This document shows, piece by piece, positions 15,827 through 25,743 of a stretch of 64,000 nucleotides of DNA (positions are counted from its first letter, which is position 1; every line of letters starts with the position of its first letter). The notes beneath the pieces were generated by a model that searched no databases, was not told the origin of the DNA, and saw nothing but the letters and a program-made list of their open reading frames with translations. The translations under genes and the position numbers were made by a program. The DNA comes from UBA10649 sp965278965 (GTDB lineage Bacteria > Actinomycetota > Actinomycetes > S36-B12): positions 2,542,001-2,606,000 of the forward strand of contig OZ257127.1 of the NCBI GenBank assembly GCA_965278965.1. The letters run 5' to 3'.

Positions 15827-18800
15827 GTGACGCCGGACCTCGTGCTGCTCGACGACCCCTCGTGGTCCGGCACGCCGCTGACGGGCGACCGGTCGGTCGA
15901 GCTCCTGGCCGCGCTCGTGCTGGCCGGCCCGGCCGGGCTCGGGGTCGACGCACTGATCGACGAGCTGTGGCCCGACGAGCTACCGGCGAACGGGGCGAAG
16001 GCGCTGCAGGTCGTCGTGTCCCGGGCGCGCAAGGCCACCGCTGCCGACCTGATCGAGCGGACGGCGCACGGCTACCGGATCGGGACCGCGACGATCGACG
16101 CCCTGATCCTGGACGGTGTCGTCGTCGATGCGGAGCGTCATCTGCGGGACGGGTCGGTGCGTCCTGCGATCGACGCCGCGTGCGAGGCCTTGGCGACACC
16201 CGTGTCCGCGAGCGACGGGCCTGGGCTGCTGAACCGCCTTCGCGAGCGGGCGCGCGTCGGTCGGCACCGGGCACGGCGGGTGCTCGGCCTCGCCCTGACC
16301 CAGGGCGGGTCGCCGGCCGAGGCGCTGCCCGAGCTCGAGCTCGCCGTCGCTGCGGACCCGGGCGACGAGGAGGTGCTGGCAGCGCTGCTGCTCGCCGAGG
16401 CGTCGGTGCGTGGGGCCGCCGCGGCGCTCGACCACTACGAGCGCATCCGGGTCGAGCTCGCCGACCGGCTCGGCGTGGATCCGGGGGACACCCTGCGGCG
16501 CGTCCACCAGCAGCTGCTCGCCACCGACCGCCCGCTGCGCGAAGGGGTGCGCTACGACGCCGACGACCTGGTCGGCCGGGGCGCCGATCTGGAAGCGTTG
16601 CTCGGGCTCCTGGCGTCGCACCGCGTCGTGACGATCCTCGGCCCGGGCGGCCTGGGGAAGACGCGCATGGCGCACCTCGCCGCCCGGCACGCCCCGGAGC
16701 CGGTCGTGCACGTCGTCGAGCTGGTCGGCGTCCGATCGGACGAGGACGTCGTCAGCGAGGTCGGCTCGGCGTTGGGGGTCCGCGACTCCGTCGCGTCGGT
16801 TCGAGCGCTCACACCGTCTCAGCGCGCCGACCTGCGCGCGCGGATCGCCGCGCAGCTTGACCGCACCCCGAGCCTGCTCGTGCTCGACAACTGCGAGCAC
16901 GTCGTCGACGAGGCGGCCTCGCTCGTCGCCCACCTCGTTGCCACGACCCGGGACGTGCGGGTGCTGACGACGTCGCGGGCGCCCCTGGCGATCGCGGCCG
17001 AACACGTCTATCCCTTGTCGCAGCTGGACCTCGAGCAGGGCGCGGACCTGTTCGGGATGCGGGCGCAGGCCTCCCGGCCGTCGGTCGTGCTCGACCCTGA
17101 CGAGGTCCGTCGCGTGGTGGCCCGCCTCGACGGCCTGCCGCTGGCGATCGAGCTCGCCGCGGCGAAGACGCGCGCGATGTCCGTGGCGGAGATCGACCGC
17201 CGGCTGGAGCGACGGTTCGAGCTCCTCCAGGGCAACGACCGCTCGGCCCCCGACCGGCACCGCACGCTGCTCGCCGTCATCGACTGGTCCTGGGGCCTGC
17301 TCAGCGAGCATCAGCGCGTCGCGCTGCGCCGGCTCTCGGTGTTCAGCGACGGCTTCACCCTCGCGGCCGCCGAGGCGGTCCTCGGCCCGACGGCGGTCGA
17401 CGACGTGCCCGGGATCGTCGACCAGTCGATGCTGACCGTGACCGAGCAAAGCGGACGGCTGCGCTACCGCATGCTCGAGACGGTTCGGGAGTTCGGGCAG
17501 ATGCACCTCGTCGACGCAGGCGAGGACCGGGACGCGGTGCTCGCCGAGCGGACGTGGGCGCTGGAGTACGTGGGCGCCGCCGCCCCGGACCTGTTCTCCG
17601 AGCGTCAGCTCGAGGCCGTCGGCCGGCTCGTCGTCGAGGAGACGAACCTCTCCGACGTGCTCCGGCAGGCACTGGCCGAAGGTGACGCCGACACCGTCGT
17701 CGTGCTCGCGGCTGCGCTCACCTTGCTGTGGACGATCCGCGGCGACCACGGCCGCGTCCTGGCGATCGCCGGATCGGTCGACGCGCTCCTCGCCGGCTAC
17801 GAGCCGCCACCGCCCCTGCGCGACCCGGCTCGCCTGACGGCGATCGCGATGATCATGCCGGACACCTTCCTGGGCGGGAAGGGTGCCAGTGCGTCGCGGG
17901 GCCTGTTGGCGCGGCTCGGCCCGGGGGAGACCCCGCGCATCTCCGCGCTCGTCACGGTGCTGGGCCTGGCCCTGGGGCGGGAGACGGAGGGCGTCGCGGC
18001 GCAGTTGCACGAGCTCACGAACAGTGCGGATCGGACGACCCGCCTGACCGCCCTGCAGTGGTCGGCGCACGCGGCGGAGAACCGCGGCTCCGGGCAGGTC
18101 GCAACGACGCTGGTCGAACGTGCGGTCGCGGAGTGGCGGCCCGAGGACGGCAGCTGGATGCGGGCCAACCTGGAGATGCAGCTCGCCCAGCTCGCCGGCC
18201 AGCGGGGCGACATGCCCGCCGCGGCCCGGCACGCCCGCGCCGCGCTCCCGGATCTCGTTCGGATCGGGGCGACGGACGACGCCATGGATGCGCGGTCGCT
18301 GGTGGCGCTCGACGCGATCCGACGGGGTGACCTCGTGCTCGCCGAGGAGATGGCCGACGCGAACGCGGCCGGTGTGGAAGGACCGTGGGGCGCCGGCGGG
18401 GCGACGGTGACGATGGCAGTGCGGGCGGAGGTGGCGCTGGCGCGCGGGCAGGTCGAGCTGGGGTTGCGGACGTACCGGGAGATGGCAACGGAGATGGGGC
18501 GGCCGATGCCGGAGATCGGCGCGGTCATCGCGTTCTTCGCGGTGTACGGGTTGGCCAACGCGACCGTCGCGCACGCCCTCCACGGCCAGGGAGCGGACCT
18601 GCTCGACGAGCTGGTTGAGCAGTTCCCGCTCGCCGTCGGCGACGATCCCGACCGCATCGACTACCCGCTGCTGGGCGTCAGCACGTTCGCGCTCGGTCTC
18701 GCCGGGCTCGTCCACGGTCGCATCGGACCAGACGACGCGGCGACCCTGCTGGTCGCCGCCCTGCGGTTCAACTACGTGCGCGCGGTGCCGTCGCTTCGCT

Positions 18801-18946
18801 GGGACCGGGCGCGGGACCTGCTGGAGGAGCGCAGCCCCGGGGCGCTCGCGCGCGCCGAGGAGAGGCTGGGCGACCGGCACGGCCCGGACCTCCTCGCGGA
18901 CGTCCGGGCCGCCCTCCCCGACCGCCGAGACGCCTCAGCTGGTTGA
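15827..18946 (+). CDS. BTAD/AfsR-like ATPase regulator
   Basis: From the GTG at 15827 (15821 is an alternative) the protein has 1039 aa. An N-terminal winged-helix-like region (ELWPDELPANGAKALQVVVSRARK) is followed by a bacterial transcriptional activation domain (about residues 100-235, ending LGVDPGDTLRRVHQQL). An NB-ARC/AAA ATPase follows, with P-loop LGPGGLGKT (271-279) and VLDNCEH, and then a long helical repeat region to the end. This is the AfsR/SARP-like plan of signal-transducing STAND ATPases. A classical SARP N-terminus is shortened. Ligand and target are unknown. Confidence 0.87.
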   Translation: MTPDLVLLDDPSWSGTPLTGDRSVELLAALVLAGPAGLGVDALIDELWPDELPANGAKALQVVVSRARKATAADLIERTAHGYRIGTATIDALILDGVVVDAERHLRDGSVRPAIDAACEALATPVSASDGPGLLNRLRERARVGRHRARRVLGLALTQGGSPAEALPELELAVAADPGDEEVLAALLLAEASVRGAAAALDHYERIRVELADRLGVDPGDTLRRVHQQLLATDRPLREGVRYDADDLVGRGADLEALLGLLASHRVVTILGPGGLGKTRMAHLAARHAPEPVVHVVELVGVRSDEDVVSEVGSALGVRDSVASVRALTPSQRADLRARIAAQLDRTPSLLVLDNCEHVVDEAASLVAHLVATTRDVRVLTTSRAPLAIAAEHVYPLSQLDLEQGADLFGMRAQASRPSVVLDPDEVRRVVARLDGLPLAIELAAAKTRAMSVAEIDRRLERRFELLQGNDRSAPDRHRTLLAVIDWSWGLLSEHQRVALRRLSVFSDGFTLAAAEAVLGPTAVDDVPGIVDQSMLTVTEQSGRLRYRMLETVREFGQMHLVDAGEDRDAVLAERTWALEYVGAAAPDLFSERQLEAVGRLVVEETNLSDVLRQALAEGDADTVVVLAAALTLLWTIRGDHGRVLAIAGSVDALLAGYEPPPPLRDPARLTAIAMIMPDTFLGGKGASASRGLLARLGPGETPRISALVTVLGLALGRETEGVAAQLHELTNSADRTTRLTALQWSAHAAENRGSGQVATTLVERAVAEWRPEDGSWMRANLEMQLAQLAGQRGDMPAAARHARAALPDLVRIGATDDAMDARSLVALDAIRRGDLVLAEEMADANAAGVEGPWGAGGATVTMAVRAEVALARGQVELGLRTYREMATEMGRPMPEIGAVIAFFAVYGLANATVAHALHGQGADLLDELVEQFPLAVGDDPDRIDYPLLGVSTFALGLAGLVHGRIGPDDAATLLVAALRFNYVRAVPSLRWDRARDLLEERSPGALARAEERLGDRHGPDLLADVRAALPDRRDASAG

Positions 18947-18996
18947 AATCCCGGGCGTTCTGTCCGGTTTGACGACCACTTGAGGCGTCTCGGCGG
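18922..18996. repeat. 75-bp palindrome abutting two convergent stop codons
   Basis: CCGCCGAGACGCCTCA (18922-18937) and TGAGGCGTCTCGGCGG (18981-18996) are perfect 16-bp inverted repeats. Inside, TGGTTG/CGACCA, AAA/TTT and CCGG/CCGG can extend the stem. The left arm codes the last residues of the BTAD protein (stop at 18946) and the right arm ends one base before the stop codon of the permease gene. It probably acts as a bidirectional terminator. Its size and interior also recall the dispersed palindromes. Confidence 0.7.
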
Positions 18997-19835
18997 CTAT
19001 GACATCCGGCGACGCACGCCCCGCACCGCGAGCGGCGCGAAGATCGCGACGAGGATCGCGCACGAGACCAGCGACAGGACGACCTGCGCGCTGACCGTGC
19101 CGTCGTTGGCGAGGTCGCGCACCGCCGTGACGACGTGCGACACCGGGTTGATCTTCACGAACGCCGCCAGCCAGCCGGGCAGGGTGTCGACCGGCACGAA
19201 CGCGTTCGACAAGAACGTCAGCGGGAACAAGATCATGATCGACATGCCCTGCACGGCCTGCGCGCTGCGGGCGATCGTGCCGACCCAGGCGAAGATCCAC
19301 GACAGCGACCACCCGGTCACGATGACCAGCCCGATCGCAGCGACCACGCCGACCACGCCGCCGCCGGGGCGGTAGCCCATCGCGATGCCGGTGGCCATCG
19401 TCAGGCACGCGGCGATCGCGTACCGCAGCAGGTCGGCGGTCATCGGGCCGAGGATCGGCGCGATCCGCGAGATCGGCAGGGACGCGAACCGGTTGAAGAC
19501 GCCGGTGTCCATGTCCTCGCGCATCTGGACGCCGGTCGCCATCGAGGCCGTCAGCGCCGTCATCGCGAGGATGCCGGGGATCATCGTCGGCAGGTACGCC
19601 GCGACATCGCCGGACACGGCTCCGCCGAACACGTACGCGAACATCGCGGTGAACAGCAGCGGCTGGATCGTGACGTCCGAGAACTGCTCCGGGTTGCGGC
19701 GCATCTTCTTCAGCGCGCGCCACGCCATCACGAGGGTCTGGCTGACGGTGTCGGCCAGCGTGCGGCGCCGGCGGATGCCGGTCACCGGGTCGTCGAGGGC
19801 CGCCAGCTCGGTAGGTGCGGTGATTGTGATGGTGC

Positions 19836-19839
<4 letters not shown>
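18997..19839 (-). CDS. ABC-2 type exporter permease (DrrB-like)
   Basis: The 280-aa start (MSTITITAPTEL) overlaps the end of the ATPase gene by 4 bp (ATGA). It has six hydrophobic helices with the ABC-2 exporter signature: PLLFTAMFAYVFGGA, SGDVAAYLPTMIPGI, DMDTGVFNRFASLPISR and the late MILFPLTFLSNAFVPVDTLP. This is the DrrB/NodJ pattern of daunorubicin-resistance-type exporters. It pairs with the ATPase next door. The exported molecule is unknown; antibiotics, lipids and dyes are typical in the family. Confidence 0.9.
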
Positions 19840-20870
<1,031 letters not shown>

Positions 20871-20934
20871 GGCCCCGAGCCTGGACGCCCGCGGTTTCAC
20901 GCCACCCTCAGCCCGGTTTCACGCCCCTGCCGCC

Positions 20935-21000
20935 TCTCCCGCTTTGCGGGACCGGCGTGCAACAGGGGGTCTTCACAGGCCCCAGCCGCCCGCCAGTCCC
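20935..21000. repeat. Type-2 palindrome, copy A (solitary)
   Basis: A head hairpin TCCCGCTTTGCGGGA (20937-20951) leads into a 53-bp imperfect palindrome from GGGACCGGCG (20948) to CGCCAGTCCC (21000). The outer ten bases pair with one mismatch. The head and outer arms match the two copies around the nuclease gene at 41390-42394, but the interior differs. It lies in the divergent gap between the DrrA-like ATPase and the NUDIX fusion. Confidence 0.75.
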
Positions 21001-21041
21001 ACACCGGACGATGCGCCGGCCCACTCGCCTAGGCTCGGCCC

Positions 21042-22205
21042 GTGCCGCCGACGTTCCATGTCTCCGCCGTCGTCATGCGTGATGCGGACGGGCGCATCGT
21101 CGTCGTCCGCAAGGTCGGCACCGCGAAGTTCATGCTGCCCGGGGGCAAGATCGAGGCGACGGAGTCCGCGGCCGGCGCGGCCGTGCGGGAGATCGGCGAA
21201 GAGCTCGGGATCGTCCTCGACCCGCACGCACTCGTCGACCTCGGCACGTTCACCGCGGACGCGGCCAACGAGCCCGGCCACCTCGTCGTCGGCCGCGTGT
21301 TCGAGCACCCGTGGGTGCCGGGAGCCCGCGCTACCGGCGAGATAGCCGAGCTCGCATGGCTGGACCCTGACGCGGCGGCGGGCCGCGACGACCTCGCGCC
21401 GCTGCTGCGCGAGCAGGTGCTGCCCCTTCTCGCGGAGGACGCCTCGCGTCCGCTCGCAACGGGAGTGGAGCCGCGGAGCGCCGATAGCCTGGCGGGCGTG
21501 AGCGATGCCGTACCTGCCGGGCGGTCGCCTGGACCGGAGGAGCCGGCCGACGACGCGCTCGCCGCCGTCCTGCGGATCCGCGCCTCCGACGCAGACCGGG
21601 ACAAGGTCGCCTCGATCCTGCGCGACGCGTACGCCGAAGGGCGGCTGACCCCGGTCGAGCACGAGGAACGCCTTGCCGAGGTCTACCGCGCCCAGACCTA
21701 CGGCGACCTCGTCCCCACCCTCCGCGACCTGCCGGTTCCCCCCGGCACGCTGGCCCTCCCCGGGCACAGCGGCCTGACGCTGAGCAGTCCCTCCCCGGCC
21801 CGCATCGACGGCGTCGCCGTCCCGCCCGTGCACCGTGACCTCGCGGGGTCGGGCGAGGGCTCGCCGATGGCGATCTTCAGCGGGTTCGAGCGCAAGGGCG
21901 ACTGGGTCGTCCCGGCCGAGCTCAACGCGACGTGCGTCTTCGGGGGCGGGGAGATCGACTTCAGCGAAGCCCGGCTGACCGCGATGGAGACGACGATCAC
22001 GGTCGTGTGCCTGTTCGGCGGCCTGGAGATCACCGTGCCCGACGGCATGGGCGTGCGCGGCGAGGTCGTCGGCGTGTTCGGCGGCTCTGAGATGCCCAAG
22101 AGCTCAGCCCCGGCCGGTGCGCCGGTGCTCGTCGTGAAAGGCGCCGCGATCTTCGGCGGCGTCTCCGTCAAGCGCGAGAGCGAGCGGAAGAAGCGCCGCC
22201 GCTAG
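21042..22205 (+). CDS. NUDIX hydrolase fused to DUF1707 and a LiaF-like C-terminal domain
   Basis: One uninterrupted 387-aa frame from a GTG at 21042. Residues 1-132 are a NUDIX hydrolase with the box GGKIEATESAAGAAVREIGE (34-53). A loose linker follows (133-176), then DUF1707 (about 177-230, ASDADRDKVASILRDAYAEG) and a beta-helical LiaF/YvqF-type domain with repeated FGG motifs (VFGGGEIDF, LFGGLEI, VFGGSEM, IFGGVSV). The two parts are normally separate genes. An internal GTG at 21498, seven bases after TAGCCT, could start the DUF1707 protein separately as a leaderless gene. Confidence 0.8.
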   Translation: MPPTFHVSAVVMRDADGRIVVVRKVGTAKFMLPGGKIEATESAAGAAVREIGEELGIVLDPHALVDLGTFTADAANEPGHLVVGRVFEHPWVPGARATGEIAELAWLDPDAAAGRDDLAPLLREQVLPLLAEDASRPLATGVEPRSADSLAGVSDAVPAGRSPGPEEPADDALAAVLRIRASDADRDKVASILRDAYAEGRLTPVEHEERLAEVYRAQTYGDLVPTLRDLPVPPGTLALPGHSGLTLSSPSPARIDGVAVPPVHRDLAGSGEGSPMAIFSGFERKGDWVVPAELNATCVFGGGEIDFSEARLTAMETTITVVCLFGGLEITVPDGMGVRGEVVGVFGGSEMPKSSAPAGAPVLVVKGAAIFGGVSVKRESERKKRRR

Positions 22206-22246
22206 CTCCCACCGGCTGCGCCCGCTGGGCGTCGTGTGATGTGGCG

Positions 22247-22804
22247 TTAGGAGCGCGTGAACGTCGCCTTGATCGGCGCACCCGACGGCACCGGCACGTT
22301 CCACACCAGCTTCCGCGACGTGCAGGTGTACCCGGTGCTGCTCGGTCCGGTCTGGATCGCCTGGGGCTCGAGCGGGATCGGGATCGTGTTGCCGTCGATG
22401 GTCATCGTCATGTCGCTCATCTGGAAGTCGGCTGTCCCGTTGCCCACGACGATCTTCCCGCGGCTGGTCGTGTAGGGCACCTTCGACGAGAAGCTCGCCG
22501 TGCCCGTGATCGTCCCACCGCCGGGGGAGCTGCTGGTGAGGGAGTACTTCGGGGCCGCGACCGTCGCGTTGCCGCCGCCGAACGTCGCCGTGATCGCCGA
22601 GCTCTGCACGGTCGTGCTGGTCCCGCCGCTGGCTCCCGTCGCGTTCATGATCGCGGTCATGTACGCGGTCGCCTGGGCGGCCGTCATCTTCCACGTCCCG
22701 TTCAGGCACCGGTCGCGGGTGACCGCATCCGCGGGGGCGGTGGCGATGGCGGTGGCCGCCAGGATCCCGGCCGTGCCGGCGATGACGGTGCGGAGCGCGC
22801 GCAT
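22247..22804 (-). CDS. Secreted hypothetical protein
   Basis: The 185-aa product has a Sec signal peptide (MRALRTVIAGTAGILAATAIA, cleavage likely after ADA, about residue 27). The mature part has one early Cys (DRCLNGTWKMTAAQ) and one later (YTCTSRKLVW), with Ser/Thr/Gly-rich beta-like sequence (SSPGGGTITGTASFSSK). It may form a disulfide-closed extracellular beta domain. No family is recognised. Its upstream gap separates it from the membrane gene on the same strand. Confidence 0.7.
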   Translation of the reverse strand: MRALRTVIAGTAGILAATAIATAPADAVTRDRCLNGTWKMTAAQATAYMTAIMNATGASGGTSTTVQSSAITATFGGGNATVAAPKYSLTSSSPGGGTITGTASFSSKVPYTTSRGKIVVGNGTADFQMSDMTMTIDGNTIPIPLEPQAIQTGPSSTGYTCTSRKLVWNVPVPSGAPIKATFTRS

Positions 22805-22908
22805 GAGACTCCCCGATGACGACAGAAGAACGCACCCGGACGGGTGCGCCTCGCCATTCTTCGCGGTGCTGAGTTTCGGCGACAAGAGGGCTGTCGGGCG
22901 ATATCCAG

Positions 22909-23526
22909 CTACGGCTTGAGGGGCGGCGGGCGCAGGCCCTCCTCCTTCAGCTCGATCGTCGCGAGCGCGTGGATGACCCGTCTGTCCTGGCGTCGCCATG
23001 CCCCGGCCGGGTCGTCGGTGATCCGGGCGAGCACGTGCAGCGGCTGGCGGGCCATCGCCCGGAGGGCGAACAAATCGAGGTCCTCGTTCGCGTCGACGAA
23101 CCGCTGCGCGGCGGTGGCACGCCGGATGAACGCGAGGCGGAACGGCACCCAGAACACGGCGAAAGAGGCGATCGCCAGCACGGCCAGGGCGACGGACAAG
23201 AACACGGCGAGCTTGCCGACGGCGTCGACCTCGGCCTGGCCGGCCGATGCCATGGCCCGGGCCGCGGAAGCCATCTGGTCGAACGGTGCGCTCAGGGAGT
23301 CGCCCACGAGCGGCACCGCCGAGACCGACTCGCCGGCGGAGTCGATGCTCGTCGCGAGCTGGGTGGCCCCGTCGGCCACGGCCTGCCCCGGGCCGGCGAG
23401 GTTCATCACCAGCCCGTGCAGCCGGACCGCCGCCCAGATCCACAGGAGCGACCAGCAGACCAGCCAGGCGTCGCCGAGCGCCTGCCGGGCACGTCGTGTG
23501 GGGATGTCGGAGTAGATCTTGGCCAT
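22909..23526 (-). CDS. Membrane protein with two hydrophobic segments
   Basis: Start at MAKIYSDIPTRRARQ (23526) gives 205 aa. One helix lies at about residues 20-40 (AWLVCWSLLWIWAAVRL) and a second at about 107-130 (LAVFLSVALAVLAIASFAVFWV). Between them is an Ala/Ser-rich, probably extracellular, stretch of about 65 residues. The C-terminal cytoplasmic part is basic (RFVDANEDLDLFALRAMARQP). No family assignment. It is divergent from typA, 71 bp apart. Confidence 0.7.
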   Translation of the reverse strand: MAKIYSDIPTRRARQALGDAWLVCWSLLWIWAAVRLHGLVMNLAGPGQAVADGATQLATSIDSAGESVSAVPLVGDSLSAPFDQMASAARAMASAGQAEVDAVGKLAVFLSVALAVLAIASFAVFWVPFRLAFIRRATAAQRFVDANEDLDLFALRAMARQPLHVLARITDDPAGAWRRQDRRVIHALATIELKEEGLRPPPLKP

Positions 23527-23597
23527 GGGCCGATAGTGGCCCTTCGGCTGCACGCTCGCGATTAGGCGCCAGCGAAATGCCCTCATAAGGTCTTCGG

Positions 23598-25457
23598 GTG
23601 ACTGCCCGCGAGGACCTCCGCAATATCGCCATCATCGCCCACGTCGACCACGGGAAGACGACCCTGGTCGACGCCATGCTGTGGCAGTCCGGGGCGTTCC
23701 GGGCCAATCAGGACGTGAACGAGCGCGTCATGGACTCGATGGACCTCGAGCGCGAGAAGGGCATCACGATCCTCGCGAAGAACACCTCGGTCCACTACGT
23801 CGGGCCGTCAGCCCCCGAGGGCGGTGTGACGTTCAACATCATCGACACCCCCGGCCACGCGGACTTCGGCGGTGAGGTCGAGCGCGGCCTGGAGATGGTC
23901 GACGGCGTCGTGCTGCTCGTCGACGCCTCCGAGGGCCCGCTCCCGCAGACCCGGTTCGTGCTGCGCAAGGCGCTGAGCAAGCACCTGCCCGTCGTCCTCG
24001 TCATCAACAAGGTCGACCGGTCCGACGCCCGCATCGGGGCCGTCGTCGACGAGGCGTACGAGCTCTTCCTCGACCTCGACGCGACCGAGCAGCAGATCGA
24101 GTTCCCGATCGTCTACACGAGCGCGAAGGCCGGCCGGGCCTCGCTCACGCGTCCCGAGGACGGCGGCATGCCGGATGCGGCGGACCTAGAGCCGCTCTTC
24201 GCCACGCTGATGACCACGATCCCCGCGCCGGAGTACGACCCGGCCAAGCCCCTCCAGGCCCACGTCACCAACCTCGACGCCTCCCCGTACCTCGGGCGGC
24301 TCGCGCTGTGCCGGGTGCGCCAGGGCACGATCCGCAAGGGCCAGCAGGTGGCGTGGATGCGGGCCGACGGGACCTCGGAGCGCGCGAAGGTCGTCGAGCT
24401 GCTCATGACCGAGGCGCTGGAACGCGTCCCGGTCGCGCAGGCCGGGCCGGGCGACATCATCGCGGTCGCCGGCATCCCCGAGATCACGATCGGCGAGACG
24501 CTCGCGGACCCCGAGAACCCCGTTGCGCTGCCCGTGATCACGGTCGACGAGCCGTCGATCTCGATGACGATCGGCATCAACACCTCACCCCTGGCCGGCC
24601 GTAGTGGCGGCAACAGGCTGACCGCGAGCATGGTCAAGGCCCGGCTCGAGGCGGAGCTCATCGGCAACGTCTCGATCCGCATGCTCCCCACCGAGCGGCC
24701 CGACACGTGGGAGGTCCAAGGCCGCGGTGAGCTGCAGCTGGCGATCCTCGTCGAGCTCATGCGCCGCGAGGGCTTCGAGCTGACGGTCGGCAAGCCCCAG
24801 GTCGTCACCCGCACGATCGACGGCAAGGTGCACGAGCCGGTCGAACGGCTCAGCGTCGACATCCCCGAGGAGTACCTCGGCGTCGTCACGCAGCTCATGG
24901 CCCTGCGCAAGGGCCGCATGGAGCAGATGATCAACCACGGGACCGGCTGGGTGCGGTTGGAGTACGTGGTGCCCGCGCGTGGGCTGATCGGCTTCCGCAC
25001 GGAGTTCCTCACGGAGACGCGTGGCACCGGCCTCCTGCACCACGTCTTCGACAAGTACGAGCCGTGGTACGGCGAGCTGCGCACGCGGCCGACCGGCTCC
25101 CTGGTCGCCGACCGGACGGGCGCGACGACCGGCTTCGCGCTGGCGAACCTGCAGGAGCGCGGGACGATGTTCGTCGGTCCGGGCACCGAGGTGTACGAGG
25201 GCATGATCGTCGGGGAGAACTCGCGGTCGGACGACATGGACGTCAACCCGACCAAGGAGAAGAAGCTCACCAACATGCGGCAGTCCTCCGGCGACGTGCT
25301 GGTGCCGCTCATCCCGCACAAGCAGCTCTCGCTCGAGCAGGCGCTGGAGTTCTGCCGCGAGGACGAGTGCGTCGAGGTCGCGCCGAGCGCCGTCCGCATC
25401 CGCAAGGTCATCCTCGGGGCGTCCGACCGTGTGAAGGCCGGCCGCCGAAAGGGATAG
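23598..25457 (+). CDS. typA: Ribosome-associated translational GTPase TypA/BipA
   Basis: From a GTG at 23598 the protein has 619 aa, the normal TypA length. It shows translational GTPase motifs: G1 AHVDHGKTTLVD (13-24), the switch region REKGITI, G3 DTPGHADFGGE and G4 NKVDR. Domain II is followed by TypA-specific C-terminal segments (GTGLLHHVFDKYEPW, NSRSDDMDVNPTKEKKLTNMR). TypA binds ribosomes and helps assembly and stress or low-temperature growth. The gene is monocistronic here, followed by a 286-bp gap with no clear terminator. Confidence 0.97.
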   Translation: MTAREDLRNIAIIAHVDHGKTTLVDAMLWQSGAFRANQDVNERVMDSMDLEREKGITILAKNTSVHYVGPSAPEGGVTFNIIDTPGHADFGGEVERGLEMVDGVVLLVDASEGPLPQTRFVLRKALSKHLPVVLVINKVDRSDARIGAVVDEAYELFLDLDATEQQIEFPIVYTSAKAGRASLTRPEDGGMPDAADLEPLFATLMTTIPAPEYDPAKPLQAHVTNLDASPYLGRLALCRVRQGTIRKGQQVAWMRADGTSERAKVVELLMTEALERVPVAQAGPGDIIAVAGIPEITIGETLADPENPVALPVITVDEPSISMTIGINTSPLAGRSGGNRLTASMVKARLEAELIGNVSIRMLPTERPDTWEVQGRGELQLAILVELMRREGFELTVGKPQVVTRTIDGKVHEPVERLSVDIPEEYLGVVTQLMALRKGRMEQMINHGTGWVRLEYVVPARGLIGFRTEFLTETRGTGLLHHVFDKYEPWYGELRTRPTGSLVADRTGATTGFALANLQERGTMFVGPGTEVYEGMIVGENSRSDDMDVNPTKEKKLTNMRQSSGDVLVPLIPHKQLSLEQALEFCREDECVEVAPSAVRIRKVILGASDRVKAGRRKG

Positions 25458-25743
25458 CCGGTCCGAGGCCTTCTGGGCCGTCGGGGGCGTCCGACACGGG
25501 CGTGGCCGCCGGACGATGTCCGGCGAAGAACGTATCCGGGCCGGAAATCGTCCCGTTCAGCCCCGGACCCCACCGGCCAAGGTCACGATTTGGCATCGGC
25601 CTCCGGTTATGACCGGTCCTCGTTGTTACCGGCGGGTCACCTTGACGTAACCTCAGGCGGCCAACCTTTGACCGGATGGCTTGTGAAGCCGCTGGCGACT
25701 CGTCCGGAGCCGCGGGCCGACGAGTAGGGAGCACTGGCGCGCG

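Noticed and set aside
15980..18880. Long open frame antisense to the BTAD gene (over 900 codons)
   Set aside because: Composition is Arg/Pro/Gln-rich low complexity with no domain. Such frames arise opposite high-GC genes because stop codons are rare.
25638..25660. CACCTTGACGTAACCTCAGG in the gap before the peptide importer
   Set aside because: It has bits of both type-1 arms, but they are adjacent and in the wrong order, without the 55-bp palindrome.
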